From the NCBI GenBank assembly GCA_945903465.1, contig CAMDOF010000020.1, positions 1-64,000 on the forward strand: a DNA stretch of 64,000 nucleotides, in the 5' to 3' direction. Below, one piece after another: positions 28,962-38,381 of the stretch (its first letter is position 1; each line of letters begins with the position of its first letter). Below the pieces are notes generated by a model. The model did not search any database, had not been told where the DNA came from, and was given only the letters and a program-made list of their open reading frames with translations. The position numbers and the translations under genes are program-made. The stretch is from Opitutus sp. GAS368. Its GTDB lineage: Bacteria; Verrucomicrobiota; Verrucomicrobiia; Opitutales; Opitutaceae.

Positions 28962-30800
28962 GTGCTCCGCACTCTGATTTTTCCAGTCTTACTCGCCGCC
29001 GGCCTGCTTGCGCCTGGGTGGCTGCTTGGCCGGGTGTTGCGTGTTTCGACTGGGTTCGTGAGTGCCTTTCTCGGTTCCGCGGTTGTGCTGTTTCACGTCG
29101 CGCTGACGCTCGTAATTTTTGATCTACCGCTCGACCTCCGTCATCTGGCCGGCGGACTCACCGTCGTCAGTCTCGTCTTCTGGCTCGTAGATCGGGGGTT
29201 GGCGCCCGCCCACCGGCCAGCGCACATCGCCTCACCACCAAAAACACCTTGGTCTTGGCAGCATTACCTGCTGATACCAGCGGCGTTGGGCTTAGCTTCC
29301 ATCGCACTAAAAGCGGGGCTCGAACCCCTCTCCGGGGTCGACCACGGATTTCGTTGGAATCATCTCGCCCGACAAATGTTGCAGACGGCGACTATGGATT
29401 TTTATCCGCCCGTCACGGATCAGCATTTCCTGCTCTATTTTTGGTGCGATGGGATTGCGCCGCTCGTGGCCGATCTTTATCTTTGGTGTTATCTGGCTCT
29501 TGGCCGAGAGATGAGTGCCGCCACGATCCCCGTGGTGATCATGCAGGGGTTATTACTCTTCCACGCAGTCCACCAGTTGGCTGCGCGACACGGGGGCCCG
29601 GTCGCGGGTCGTGCAGCGATGGCTCTGCTCGCTACGAGCGCGCTCTTGCTCTGGGGTGTCGCGATGGGGCAGGAAACCGGCCTCACCGCGCTTAGCCTCA
29701 CCTGCATGCTGCTATTTCTTGACCACTACCGCACCGATCCTCGCCGCGGCTGGCTGATCTGGGCGGGACTCGCAGCGGGCGCCGGCGCGTTGTCTCGGGA
29801 ATACGGGCTCGCCTTCGTTCCGCTGGGTTGGTTCGCCCTTCGGCATCTCGGCCGATTCCGCCGAGGCGCCACGACGTTTACCCTCACGGCCGCCGCCGTT
29901 ACAGCGCCTTGGTTGCTGCGCAATTGGTTCAGAACCGGCAACCCCCTTTTCAGCCATGACCTGTGGGGGTGGTTTCCCGTCAATCCGGCTCATCGCGCTG
30001 TCATGCAAAGTATCGAGCTCTTCACGCGCTACTGGGAAAACCCGCCCCAACTTGCCGAGATGGCCACTGCGCTCGGCCTCCTCGCCCTGCTTCCGCTGAG
30101 TCTTGGCCTCGCCACTGGACTGGGCCGGTGGCGCGACTTTGGCCCATGGGTGCTCGCGATGGTCGTGATGATCGCATTGTGGCTCTGGTCCATCCGGCAG
30201 ACGGCGGGAGGGGTGCTCTATTCTCTCCGCGTGCTCACGCCGGCACTTTCGATCGGGGCCGCTTTGGGCGGAATTGCCTTGGGGAGGTTAACCAGCGCTC
30301 GCTTTGGGCAAGGGTTACTTTTGCTCATCATGATGCCGGTTGCGATTGATGCGAGTGTGCGCGCATGCTACCTCCCGTTTGATCACAAGGTCGCCTGGTG
30401 GCAAAATTCTCCCGGCGCCTGGAGAGATTTCGGCGCAACCCTCCGGCAGGAACCAAGCCCCGTATGGGCAGCCATCGCCCAAGCTGCCGGTACAAAGGGG
30501 ATCATCGTGCTTGGCCCCGGCCACTACGCGCTACTGGCCAAGCTGGGCGCTCAGGCCATCCCTCCGTTTAGTCCGAAGCTCCTTTTTATTGGCGATCCTA
30601 AGAGCGATTTCACTCAAAGTCTCACCTCGCTTCGCGCCCAAGATATTCGCTTCCTGCTCTTGCCAAGAAACGATCCTGTCACCGATCGCTTCGTCGCACG
30701 TTCCCGTTTTTTGAGGGAGCTGACCCGCTTGCCCCCCCTGCACGTTGATCTCCACTTTGTGCTCTATGATCTGCGCGCCACCTCTCTCGATACTCGCTGA
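28962..30800 (+). CDS. GT-C-like polytopic membrane protein
   Basis: A 612-residue inner-membrane protein with about 12 hydrophobic segments. The opening VLLAAGLLAPGWLLGRVLR is hydrophobic, and the long loop after it has GVDHGFRWNHLARQML and FYPPVTDQHFLLYFWCDG. A charged SREYGLAFVPLGWFALR segment follows, then GNPLFSHDLWGWFPVNP, as in ArnT/PMT/GT39-type transferases that use lipid-linked sugars. A soluble C-terminal domain (about 490-612) follows. The likely role is transfer of a sugar from a lipid carrier; the substrate is unknown. Start GTG 28962. Confidence 0.68.
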   Translation: MLRTLIFPVLLAAGLLAPGWLLGRVLRVSTGFVSAFLGSAVVLFHVALTLVIFDLPLDLRHLAGGLTVVSLVFWLVDRGLAPAHRPAHIASPPKTPWSWQHYLLIPAALGLASIALKAGLEPLSGVDHGFRWNHLARQMLQTATMDFYPPVTDQHFLLYFWCDGIAPLVADLYLWCYLALGREMSAATIPVVIMQGLLLFHAVHQLAARHGGPVAGRAAMALLATSALLLWGVAMGQETGLTALSLTCMLLFLDHYRTDPRRGWLIWAGLAAGAGALSREYGLAFVPLGWFALRHLGRFRRGATTFTLTAAAVTAPWLLRNWFRTGNPLFSHDLWGWFPVNPAHRAVMQSIELFTRYWENPPQLAEMATALGLLALLPLSLGLATGLGRWRDFGPWVLAMVVMIALWLWSIRQTAGGVLYSLRVLTPALSIGAALGGIALGRLTSARFGQGLLLLIMMPVAIDASVRACYLPFDHKVAWWQNSPGAWRDFGATLRQEPSPVWAAIAQAAGTKGIIVLGPGHYALLAKLGAQAIPPFSPKLLFIGDPKSDFTQSLTSLRAQDIRFLLLPRNDPVTDRFVARSRFLRELTRLPPLHVDLHFVLYDLRATSLDTR

Positions 30801-31425
30801 ATACGCGAACCGCGGTATCACCCAATCGCTGCCCATCAATTTAACTTCCCCGGTGCTTTCGCGTTTACCCACCAGCCCGCCGTCCCGACGCTTTTTACCT
30901 GCGCCACCGCCTGCACTGACCGCGCGCAACTCCGCTCGCCCACTCATCCGCCCGGCCACCGTCCCACGCCTGATTCCGTGCCACCGTCGCACTCATTCGC
31001 TCTTCAGACGGATCTTCCCCATTTCGGCCAATTAATTGAGCAAGTTTACCTATTAAAAGCGCAGCTAAATAGGTTGTTTTGGGGTGGAATGGGCAGTGAA
31101 GTAAGCGGCAACGAAGTCCAGAGCAAGCCGGGGAAGAGTCCTCGGGATGAGCCGGGAAGTGACGAAGGAAGAAGCCACTGGCTTTAGGCTAAACAAAACC
31201 AGCCAGCACCGCACGGTCCAGACAGCGGATTCCTTGGATTTCGGGTTTACGGTCTCGTGTCCAAAGAAATGGGGGGCGATATAAAAGAAATGGGTGGCGA
31301 TATACGAGGAGGCGGTCGGACTTCGCCGCTGGGAGGCGTTTATGGCTCAATTTTCGACTTTTTATGCGCGCAAACTTCCCAAGAATTGATGATCGAAGCC
31401 TTGATTTCCTAAGTCCGACCATCCG
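30801..31425. other. Intergenic region with a 21-bp tandem repeat, no gene supported
   Basis: A 625-bp gap between the GT-C-like gene and recJ. No coding region is supported; the open frame on the minus strand at 31189-31422 has no recognisable features. It holds the tandem repeat reported separately. Confidence 0.5.
31263..31304. repeat. 21-bp tandem repeat, two copies
   Basis: AAAGAAATGGGGGGCGATAT plus A (31263-31283) is followed at once by a copy differing at one base (31284-31304). It may be a remnant of a mobile element end or a simple slippage duplication. Confidence 0.75.
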
Positions 31426-33147
31426 CTAGCCGGAACGGCGCCAATCAATCAAGCCGATCTGCAGCAGCTTGCGGTTATTGAAATGATTCCATTTCAACTC
31501 GACGGCAAAATCCAAGGGCACATCGACCGGCGGGCAACGATGCGCCATTTTCCAGGCGACCCCGTGCAGGCGGCGCCCACGTCCGTCCTCTAAAATAAAA
31601 CGAAAGTGCTGTTCCTTGAAAACTTCCGGGACGGCGCGCAAAACCACGCCGCGCACCCCAAAGACCGGCTCAGGATTACCCTGACCAAACGGATGCAGCT
31701 GATCGAGTTCTTCGAGTAACTGCTCGTTAATTTGCTCGGGGGTCAACCACACCGCGAGATCGAGGCGGGCCGCGGCGATGTCGCCCCCCGCATGTGCGCG
31801 GACCGCCGCAGCGAAGCCCGCTCGAAAACTCTCAATATGAATCTTGGCGAGGGACACCCCCACGGCCATCGGGTGACCGCCCCAGCTGGTCAGGTTTTCG
31901 CAGCACGTTCCCAGGACTTCGACCAGATTGATCCCATCGACGCTCCGACCCGAACCTTTCGCCATATCCCCTTCATTGCCGAGAACGACACACGGGCGGT
32001 TGTACTTGCGCGTGACACGGCCGGCCACGATGCCGACCACGCCAGGGTGCCAATTCTCCGCAAATAAAACGATTCCGGCACTCGCGAGGTAATTCTGCTC
32101 GATGCACTTTTCGGCTTCGTCGGTGATCGCTCGCTCAATATCCTGCCTCTCGCGATTAAAGACATCGAGTTGACGGGCAGTATCATTACAAAATCCGCGA
32201 TCATCGCTGAGCAAAAGCTGCACCGAGAGCGCGGCGTCAGCCAGTCGACCACTCGCGTTGATGCGTGGGCCGAGGCGAAACGAGATATCCGTCGGGATGA
32301 TGCCCAGTACGGGCTTGACGCCCGCCACCTCCATAAGGGCACGAATACCCGGCCGGCGCGCTTCCTGGAGAGTAATCAAACCATGGTAAGCAAGGATGCG
32401 ATTTTCGCCGAGTAAGGGGACCAGATCAGCAACGGTACCGAGTGCGACGAGATCAAGGTGGTCTCGTAGCTTGATTTGAAAGGCGACCGGATGGTTCTCC
32501 TGCCGGAGCTGTTTAAGGAGACCGTGGCATAACTTAAAAACGAGGCCGACGGTGCAGAGATTCCGCCAAGCGGCATCAGCATTGGTGCCATCGGCTTCGA
32601 CGTGGGGATTAATCAGGATGCACTCCTTAAGCGGCTCTTCCTTGGAACGATGATGGTCTATTACCAGCACATCGATACCTTGGCCGCGAAGATAGGCGGC
32701 TTCCGCATGCGAATTAGTGCCGCAGTCGAGGGCGATAAACAGATGAGGCTTGCCCCCTTCCAGCGCGCGGTCGATCGCGCTGCGCGAAAGCCCATAGCCA
32801 TCCTCGGAACGACGCGGTACGACGAAGCGAGGACTCAGGCCAAATTGACGCAAAACCAAAACCAGGAATGCGGTGCTGGTCACCCCATCGACATCGTAAT
32901 CGCCGAGGACGACGATGGATTCTTTTTGGGCGATAGCTTGACGCAACCGGCTCGCGCCTGCCGCGAGATTGCGAAGCAGGAACGGATCATGCAGGCTCGC
33001 CAAAGTCGGCTGTAGAAACGCGGCCGCCGCCTCCGGTTGGTTCTGACCTGCACGCAGCAGCAGCTCCGCCAAAACACGACTGACACTCACTTCTTTCATG
33101 AGCGCCGCCACCGTTGCGCTCTCCGGGGGCGTGTGAGTCCAGCGCAT
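31426..33147 (-). CDS. recJ: Single-stranded-DNA-specific exonuclease RecJ
   Basis: A 5'-3' exonuclease on single-stranded DNA acting in recombination and mismatch and base excision repair. The 573-residue protein has DHH-family motifs GDYDVDG (82-88), DCGTN (141-145) and VIDHHRS (162-168), the DHHA1 region with WGGHPMAVG (usually GGH-A-G), and an OB-type C-terminus. ATG 33147 begins the usual N-terminus; a longer frame to 33243 would overlap the end of secDF. It lies downstream of secDF on the same strand. Confidence 0.95.
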   Translation of the reverse strand: MRWTHTPPESATVAALMKEVSVSRVLAELLLRAGQNQPEAAAAFLQPTLASLHDPFLLRNLAAGASRLRQAIAQKESIVVLGDYDVDGVTSTAFLVLVLRQFGLSPRFVVPRRSEDGYGLSRSAIDRALEGGKPHLFIALDCGTNSHAEAAYLRGQGIDVLVIDHHRSKEEPLKECILINPHVEADGTNADAAWRNLCTVGLVFKLCHGLLKQLRQENHPVAFQIKLRDHLDLVALGTVADLVPLLGENRILAYHGLITLQEARRPGIRALMEVAGVKPVLGIIPTDISFRLGPRINASGRLADAALSVQLLLSDDRGFCNDTARQLDVFNRERQDIERAITDEAEKCIEQNYLASAGIVLFAENWHPGVVGIVAGRVTRKYNRPCVVLGNEGDMAKGSGRSVDGINLVEVLGTCCENLTSWGGHPMAVGVSLAKIHIESFRAGFAAAVRAHAGGDIAAARLDLAVWLTPEQINEQLLEELDQLHPFGQGNPEPVFGVRGVVLRAVPEVFKEQHFRFILEDGRGRRLHGVAWKMAHRCPPVDVPLDFAVELKWNHFNNRKLLQIGLIDWRRSG

Positions 33148-33244
33148 CGAGTTAATTTTGAGGCAGAACGTGTTGACCTCAACACGTCTATCCGGAGAGG
33201 CGCGTGCGGAAAACACCCGCACCACCCCAGACCCTCGAACCAAA

Positions 33245-35794
33245 TTACTCCGACGCCTTGCTCGAACCCTGCCACTCGTACTTCGGAGCTACGTCATGCT
33301 GCTCCTCGACGTGCTTACGATCGCCCTTATGCCACCAGAAGAATACGGGAGTAGCGATGAAGAGAGATGAAAACGTACCGGTGATCACGCCGATCAACAA
33401 CGTGAAGGCGATATCATTAACGTCGCCGCTGGTGGTCACAATGAGCGTGATAGCGGTGAGCAACGTCGTGCCACCTGTTATGATGGTGCGCGAGAGCGTC
33501 AGGTTGAGTGACCGGTTGATCACGTCGCGGAGGGTACCGGTGGGGTTCAACTTAAGTTCTTCGCGAATGCGATCGAACACCACGACGGTGTCGTTAATCG
33601 AGTAACCTATGATGAGCAAAATCGCCGCGACCATGGAGGCGTTGAACTGGCGGTCAAAGAGCACGAAGATACCGATTGTCATGAGCGTATCGTGGACGGT
33701 GGAGACTACCGCGCCGATGCCGTAGCCCATTTCAAAGCGGAAGGCGACATAGGCAAAGATCGCGACCAGGGCCCACATGACAGATTTGAGGGCGTTCCAC
33801 TGAATCTCATGGCCAACCGAGGCGCCGATGCGCGTTTCGCCGGCGACCTCGAACTTCGCTTGGGGAAGTGCCTGCTGAAGTTTTTGAACCAGTGGTTTAC
33901 CCTGATCAAAATTGGTGGTGACTCTAAGCACCTCGCGGGTTCCCCCGATCGGCTGCTGGTAAGAGAACGTCACATCTTTGACCCCGGTTTGGGCGGCAAC
34001 CTTGAGGAGTTCACCCGTTGCCACTTTCTTGGCGAAATTCAGGGTAACCATATCGCCGCCGACAAAATCGATACCGTAGATTTCTTTGCCCTTGTAGACA
34101 ACCGCGCCACAGCCGACGAGCAGGATGACGACCGTGCCAATGACCGCGGCCTTCGTGTACTTGAGGAAGTCGAAGGACGTATTGATCAGAATCGACACCA
34201 TCTTGAGCGATTTGATCACGCCGGGGTGAACCAAGAACTCGAGCATGAGTTTGCTGACGACGACCGCGGCAAACATCGTGGTGAAAATACCGATCGCGAG
34301 GGTTACCCCGAAGCCCTTAACCGGACCGGTCCCGAGCCAAATCATAATCGCCGCCACCAGCAAGGTCGTGACATTGGAATCAAGGATCGCCGACCAAGCT
34401 TTTTCAAAACCCGACTCCAGAGCGGAACTGAGTGATTTACCTTGATTGAGCTCCTCGCGCATGCGCTCGAAAATAAGAATGTTCGAGTCGACGGACATCG
34501 CGAGGGTGAGGACGATGCCGGCGATACCAGGCATCGTCAGCGTCGCGCCGATACTGGCCATTACGCCGATCGTAATGAGAACATTAACGCCCATGCCGAT
34601 TGCGGCCACGACGCCGCCGACGGTGTAAAGCATAACCATAAACCCAATGGTGAGGAGCGTGCTCACAATAAAAGCATTCTTCGCCGAAACGATAGCGTCA
34701 CTCGCCAAGGTCGGCCCGACTTCGTATTGCTCCTTAATTTCCAGGGCAATATCGAGCGGGTTGTTCAACACGTTCGCAAGATTGATGGCCTCGCGATCAG
34801 AGAAGCTGCCGGTGATTTGAGCGGAGGGACTGTTGATTTCCTCGCGAACGGTGGGAGCAGAATAAAGTTTGCCGTCCAAAACGATCGCGAGACGCCCGAG
34901 GCGACCACCGCGCTGACCGCCGTCGGCAATGGTCCGAGTCACGTCGGCGAAGCGCGTTTTACCATCCTTCGTGAACTCGAGAATAACCTCGGGTTTCCCG
35001 TACATATCAGGGCGGGCAAACGAATTGGAGATCATCTCCCCGGTCATTTCCGGGATGCGTTTAACAAAGATTTCCTCCGTGCCCGTCTCGCCCTTGCGCC
35101 CCTCATAGTCGAGCGTCTTGATCTCATAGCCTGGAGGGGTGTCGACGCCAGTATTCGGCGAAAGGGTCGGGTGGACGATGCGGAAATCAAGGCGCGCCGG
35201 CTTGGTCGTCTCACTGACGATCTCAGGATTATCCTTGGTGCTGACGCCCGGGAGCTGGATCTCGATCCGGTTATCGCCGATCGGGCGAATGATGGGCTCG
35301 GCTACACCGAAACCGTTGATCCGGTTACCGATGATCTCGATCGCCTTCTGCAGTTTCTCTTTCCGCTCAAAATCTTGGACAATCTTGCCAGGCTCGTCTT
35401 TAGCCTCGAGGGTGAAGGCCACGCCCCCCTTGAGGTCAAGACCCAGCTGCAAACGCCCCTTGGAACGGCGGAGGAGTTCGGAGAGCAGGATCTCGTTGCG
35501 TTTCTCGACGTTTTTCAGCGAATCCTCAAGTCGGATATCAGGAAAAAACTGAGTCAAATCGAGCTTACGCTCCTTGCCGATTTGCTTGAGAGCGACGAAC
35601 TCGCTCGCAGCCTGGAGGTTTTTTTTGCGAGCGGTGGCCTCGTCAATTAATTTGCCGAATTCTGCGGTTTTGCCGGTGGCATGCGACCGGATGTAGTCGA
35701 CAAAAGGCGCATCGTTGACGGGGACGAGCTGCGTGAGGGACCAAGCCAAGACGGCGAGGCAAAGCACGAGCTTCCAGAGGTTGCGTTTAAGCAT
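33245..35794 (-). CDS. secDF: Fused protein translocase SecDF
   Basis: A protein-export accessory subunit that uses the proton gradient to pull proteins through SecYEG. The 849-residue protein fuses SecD (about 1-560) and SecF (about 560-849). SecD has LGLDLKGGVAFTLE, the P1 head region and SIGATLTMPGIAGIVLTLAM; SecF has YGIDFVGGDMVTLNF and, later, GYSINDTVVVFDRIREE. Twelve membrane segments are expected. It is downstream of yajC on the same strand (95 bp), the usual pairing. Confidence 0.97.
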   Translation of the reverse strand: MLKRNLWKLVLCLAVLAWSLTQLVPVNDAPFVDYIRSHATGKTAEFGKLIDEATARKKNLQAASEFVALKQIGKERKLDLTQFFPDIRLEDSLKNVEKRNEILLSELLRRSKGRLQLGLDLKGGVAFTLEAKDEPGKIVQDFERKEKLQKAIEIIGNRINGFGVAEPIIRPIGDNRIEIQLPGVSTKDNPEIVSETTKPARLDFRIVHPTLSPNTGVDTPPGYEIKTLDYEGRKGETGTEEIFVKRIPEMTGEMISNSFARPDMYGKPEVILEFTKDGKTRFADVTRTIADGGQRGGRLGRLAIVLDGKLYSAPTVREEINSPSAQITGSFSDREAINLANVLNNPLDIALEIKEQYEVGPTLASDAIVSAKNAFIVSTLLTIGFMVMLYTVGGVVAAIGMGVNVLITIGVMASIGATLTMPGIAGIVLTLAMSVDSNILIFERMREELNQGKSLSSALESGFEKAWSAILDSNVTTLLVAAIMIWLGTGPVKGFGVTLAIGIFTTMFAAVVVSKLMLEFLVHPGVIKSLKMVSILINTSFDFLKYTKAAVIGTVVILLVGCGAVVYKGKEIYGIDFVGGDMVTLNFAKKVATGELLKVAAQTGVKDVTFSYQQPIGGTREVLRVTTNFDQGKPLVQKLQQALPQAKFEVAGETRIGASVGHEIQWNALKSVMWALVAIFAYVAFRFEMGYGIGAVVSTVHDTLMTIGIFVLFDRQFNASMVAAILLIIGYSINDTVVVFDRIREELKLNPTGTLRDVINRSLNLTLSRTIITGGTTLLTAITLIVTTSGDVNDIAFTLLIGVITGTFSSLFIATPVFFWWHKGDRKHVEEQHDVAPKYEWQGSSKASE

Positions 35795-35889
35795 GATTGT
35801 TTGGGTTTAAAAATGAATGCCCCGAGCTGACGCCTACCGAACGACCCGAAGGCCGTACCGCCACAATCGGCGGTGGGGCGGGATTCGGA

Positions 35890-36246
35890 TTATTTCTTAT
35901 CGTCCGCCGACGGTTTCTTGATGACGGTCTGGACGAACGATTTGCCGATCTCGATCTTGGTGTTATCCGCGATCCGGACCACAAAACGGTCATCTTTCAC
36001 GTTGGTGATCACACCGAAAATACCGCCGGTCGTAACGATTTCGTCACCAGAGGACAGGGCGGCGAGCATCTTGTCGTGCTCCTTCTGCTTTTTTCGCTGC
36101 GGCGCGATCATGAAAAAGTACATCGCCCCAAACAATAGCACCATGGGCAGAATCTGGACCCAAGCGGCGGGATTTTGCGCTCCGTCGGGGGCGGGAGTTT
36201 GGGCCAGAAAGTTTAAGCCAGCGGTCATCGAAGACATTTTCGTCAT
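35890..36246 (-). CDS. yajC: Preprotein translocase subunit YajC
   Basis: A small Sec accessory protein with one membrane segment (about residues 32-48, ILPMVLLFGAMYFFMIAPQR). The cytoplasmic part has RKKQKEHDKMLAAL and GDEIVTTGGIFGVI. The length of 118 residues fits. It is just upstream of secDF in the same orientation. The leader is T-rich with no Shine-Dalgarno sequence. Confidence 0.95.
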   Translation of the reverse strand: MTKMSSMTAGLNFLAQTPAPDGAQNPAAWVQILPMVLLFGAMYFFMIAPQRKKQKEHDKMLAALSSGDEIVTTGGIFGVITNVKDDRFVVRIADNTKIEIGKSFVQTVIKKPSADDKK

Positions 36247-36340
36247 TGCGTGTTGTTTGATTTGAAAAAAGAAAAAGGGTATCTAACTAATTCGTTTCCA
36301 TCGAAAGCAAGCTATAACTCCCCGCATACCGAAACACCAT

Positions 36341-38293
36341 TTGAAAAGTAAATCATCATCCGCCTGGTCGGCCGCCAAGTCCGAAGAACACTACGGTTTC
36401 AAACGCTGGGGCTCTGGCCACATTTCGGTTGATGACGATGGATTCGTGAATGTGCAACCGTTGGTCGATGGTCGCGGAATCCGCGTCCTCGACGTGGTGC
36501 AAGAGGCTTTGGGGATGGGCTTGAAGGCACCCCTGGTGATCCGTTTTCAGGATCTCTTGCGGCATCGGGTCACGCAGTTGAACGAAATGTTTGCGAAGGC
36601 GATTAAGGAGGAAGGGTACAAAGGGAACTATCGGGGGGTATTCCCGATCAAGGTGAATCAACTGCGCGAAGTGGTCGACGAGATCGTGGCGGCCGGCAAG
36701 GATTTCAACTACGGGCTTGAGGCGGGTTCGAAGCCGGAGTTGATGATCGCGCTGGCCATGCACGAAGGTTCGCAGCGCCTCATTATCTGCAACGGCTACA
36801 AGGACCATGATTACATCCGGCTCGCGCTGATGGGAAGAAAGCTCGGTAAGAAAATCATCATCGTAGTGGAGCAATTAGCCGAGCTGGACGATATCATCCG
36901 GATTTCTGCGGAAACCGGAGTTGAGCCGATGATCGGATTTCGCGCGAAACTGCAGACTCGGGGCGAGGGCAAATGGGCGATGTCGAGCGGGGACAACGCC
37001 AAGTTCGGCCTCAATACCGCGGAGATTCTTTTTGCGATCGAAAAGCTTCGATCCGCCAAGCTCACCCAGTCCCTCCGGTTGGTCCATTTCCACATCGGCT
37101 CGCAGGTGCCGAACATTCTCACGATCAAGAACGCGGTCGTTGAGGCCACGCGTTTTTACTGCCAGTTGGCCAAGATGGGGTTCCCGATGGGTTATCTCGA
37201 TGTTGGTGGCGGCCTCGGGATCGATTACGATGGTTCGCGGACAAACTTTGAGTCCTCGATGAACTACTCCATGGAGGAATACGCGCGGGATGTGGTCTTC
37301 AACATCCGCGAGATTTGCACCTCTTCCGGCGTGGCCGTCCCGGACATTGTGAGTGAATCAGGCCGCGCCATCGTGGCCCCCCATTCGCTGCTGGTCGTCG
37401 AGGTTTTTGAGCGGATCAACAAGCGGGAATCGCTCGGTCACCAGCACCAGCCAAAGCAAAAACACAAGGTCGTGATCGACTTGGAGGTGATGCTGACAAA
37501 CCAGACCAAGCTCGGACGTCTGGAGCGGTTTCACGATGCCTTACAAAAAAAGGAGGAAGCCTTTTCCTTGTTTAATCTGGGCTATCTTGATCTGGAGAAC
37601 CGGGCGGCCGCGGAATCACTCTTCTGGCAGATCTGCGAGCGGATCGCGAAGGAAGGGCGGAAGACGGGCTACCAGCCCGAGGAATTGCACGACCTCGATA
37701 AGCTCCTCGCCGACCAATACGTCTGCAACTTCTCGGTCTTTCAGTCGCTTTTGGACCACTGGGCACTCAAGCAGCTCTTTCCCGTCGCTCCTTTGCACCG
37801 TTTGAAAGAGAAACCGACGGTGAATGCGATCTTGGTCGACATCACCTGCGACTCGGACGGGAAAATCTCTTCGTTCATCGATCTTCAGGACGTGAAGGAT
37901 TACATCCGGCTCCACCCGCTTAACAACAAGCCCTATTACCTTGGGGTTTTCCTGACCGGTGCGTATCAAGATATCATGGGTGATTTGCACAATTTGTTCG
38001 GTCGAGTGAACGAAGTGCATGTTTTCTTGGAGGACGATGAGCCGAACGGTTTTTACATTGAAGAGGCACTCAGCGGCAGCCGCATCGCCGACGTCATCGA
38101 AGGCGTCCAATATCAGCAGGAAGAACTCTGTCGGCGCATGAAGGCGCAGATCGACGCGGCGACTAAAAAGGATCAGGTAAAGCCGCGGGAAGGCGTCCGC
38201 CTTTTGGAACTTTATGAGAGCCAGATGCTCAATAAGACCTATTTGAACATCGAGCCGAAGACAGGCCGTAAGCAGAAAAAGAAAAAGGCTTAA
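36341..38293 (+). CDS. speA: Biosynthetic arginine decarboxylase
   Basis: A PLP enzyme converting arginine to agmatine for polyamine synthesis. The 650-residue alanine-racemase-like fold has the PLP Lys in RGVFPIKVNQ (Lys104), the phosphate-contact GGGLGIDYDGS and the acidic ESGRAIVAPHSL. Length and motifs fit the SpeA class rather than the shorter LysA type. The first codon I can support is TTG 36341; no better ATG exists upstream. No agmatinase or agmatine deiminase gene is nearby. Confidence 0.96.
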   Translation: MKSKSSSAWSAAKSEEHYGFKRWGSGHISVDDDGFVNVQPLVDGRGIRVLDVVQEALGMGLKAPLVIRFQDLLRHRVTQLNEMFAKAIKEEGYKGNYRGVFPIKVNQLREVVDEIVAAGKDFNYGLEAGSKPELMIALAMHEGSQRLIICNGYKDHDYIRLALMGRKLGKKIIIVVEQLAELDDIIRISAETGVEPMIGFRAKLQTRGEGKWAMSSGDNAKFGLNTAEILFAIEKLRSAKLTQSLRLVHFHIGSQVPNILTIKNAVVEATRFYCQLAKMGFPMGYLDVGGGLGIDYDGSRTNFESSMNYSMEEYARDVVFNIREICTSSGVAVPDIVSESGRAIVAPHSLLVVEVFERINKRESLGHQHQPKQKHKVVIDLEVMLTNQTKLGRLERFHDALQKKEEAFSLFNLGYLDLENRAAAESLFWQICERIAKEGRKTGYQPEELHDLDKLLADQYVCNFSVFQSLLDHWALKQLFPVAPLHRLKEKPTVNAILVDITCDSDGKISSFIDLQDVKDYIRLHPLNNKPYYLGVFLTGAYQDIMGDLHNLFGRVNEVHVFLEDDEPNGFYIEEALSGSRIADVIEGVQYQQEELCRRMKAQIDAATKKDQVKPREGVRLLELYESQMLNKTYLNIEPKTGRKQKKKKA

Positions 38294-38381
38294 AGCTCGC
38301 TCGGTCGCTGGAATTTACTCGCCTGAGCTCGGTGGAAAAATCTTGGCGCGGGTACAGCGGTTCGAGATTCTGACCGGCTCC

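Noticed and set aside
34442-35650. Long open frame (402 codons) opposite secDF
   Set aside because: It mirrors the secDF coding strand exactly, has no recognisable domains, and such antisense frames are expected in GC-rich DNA.
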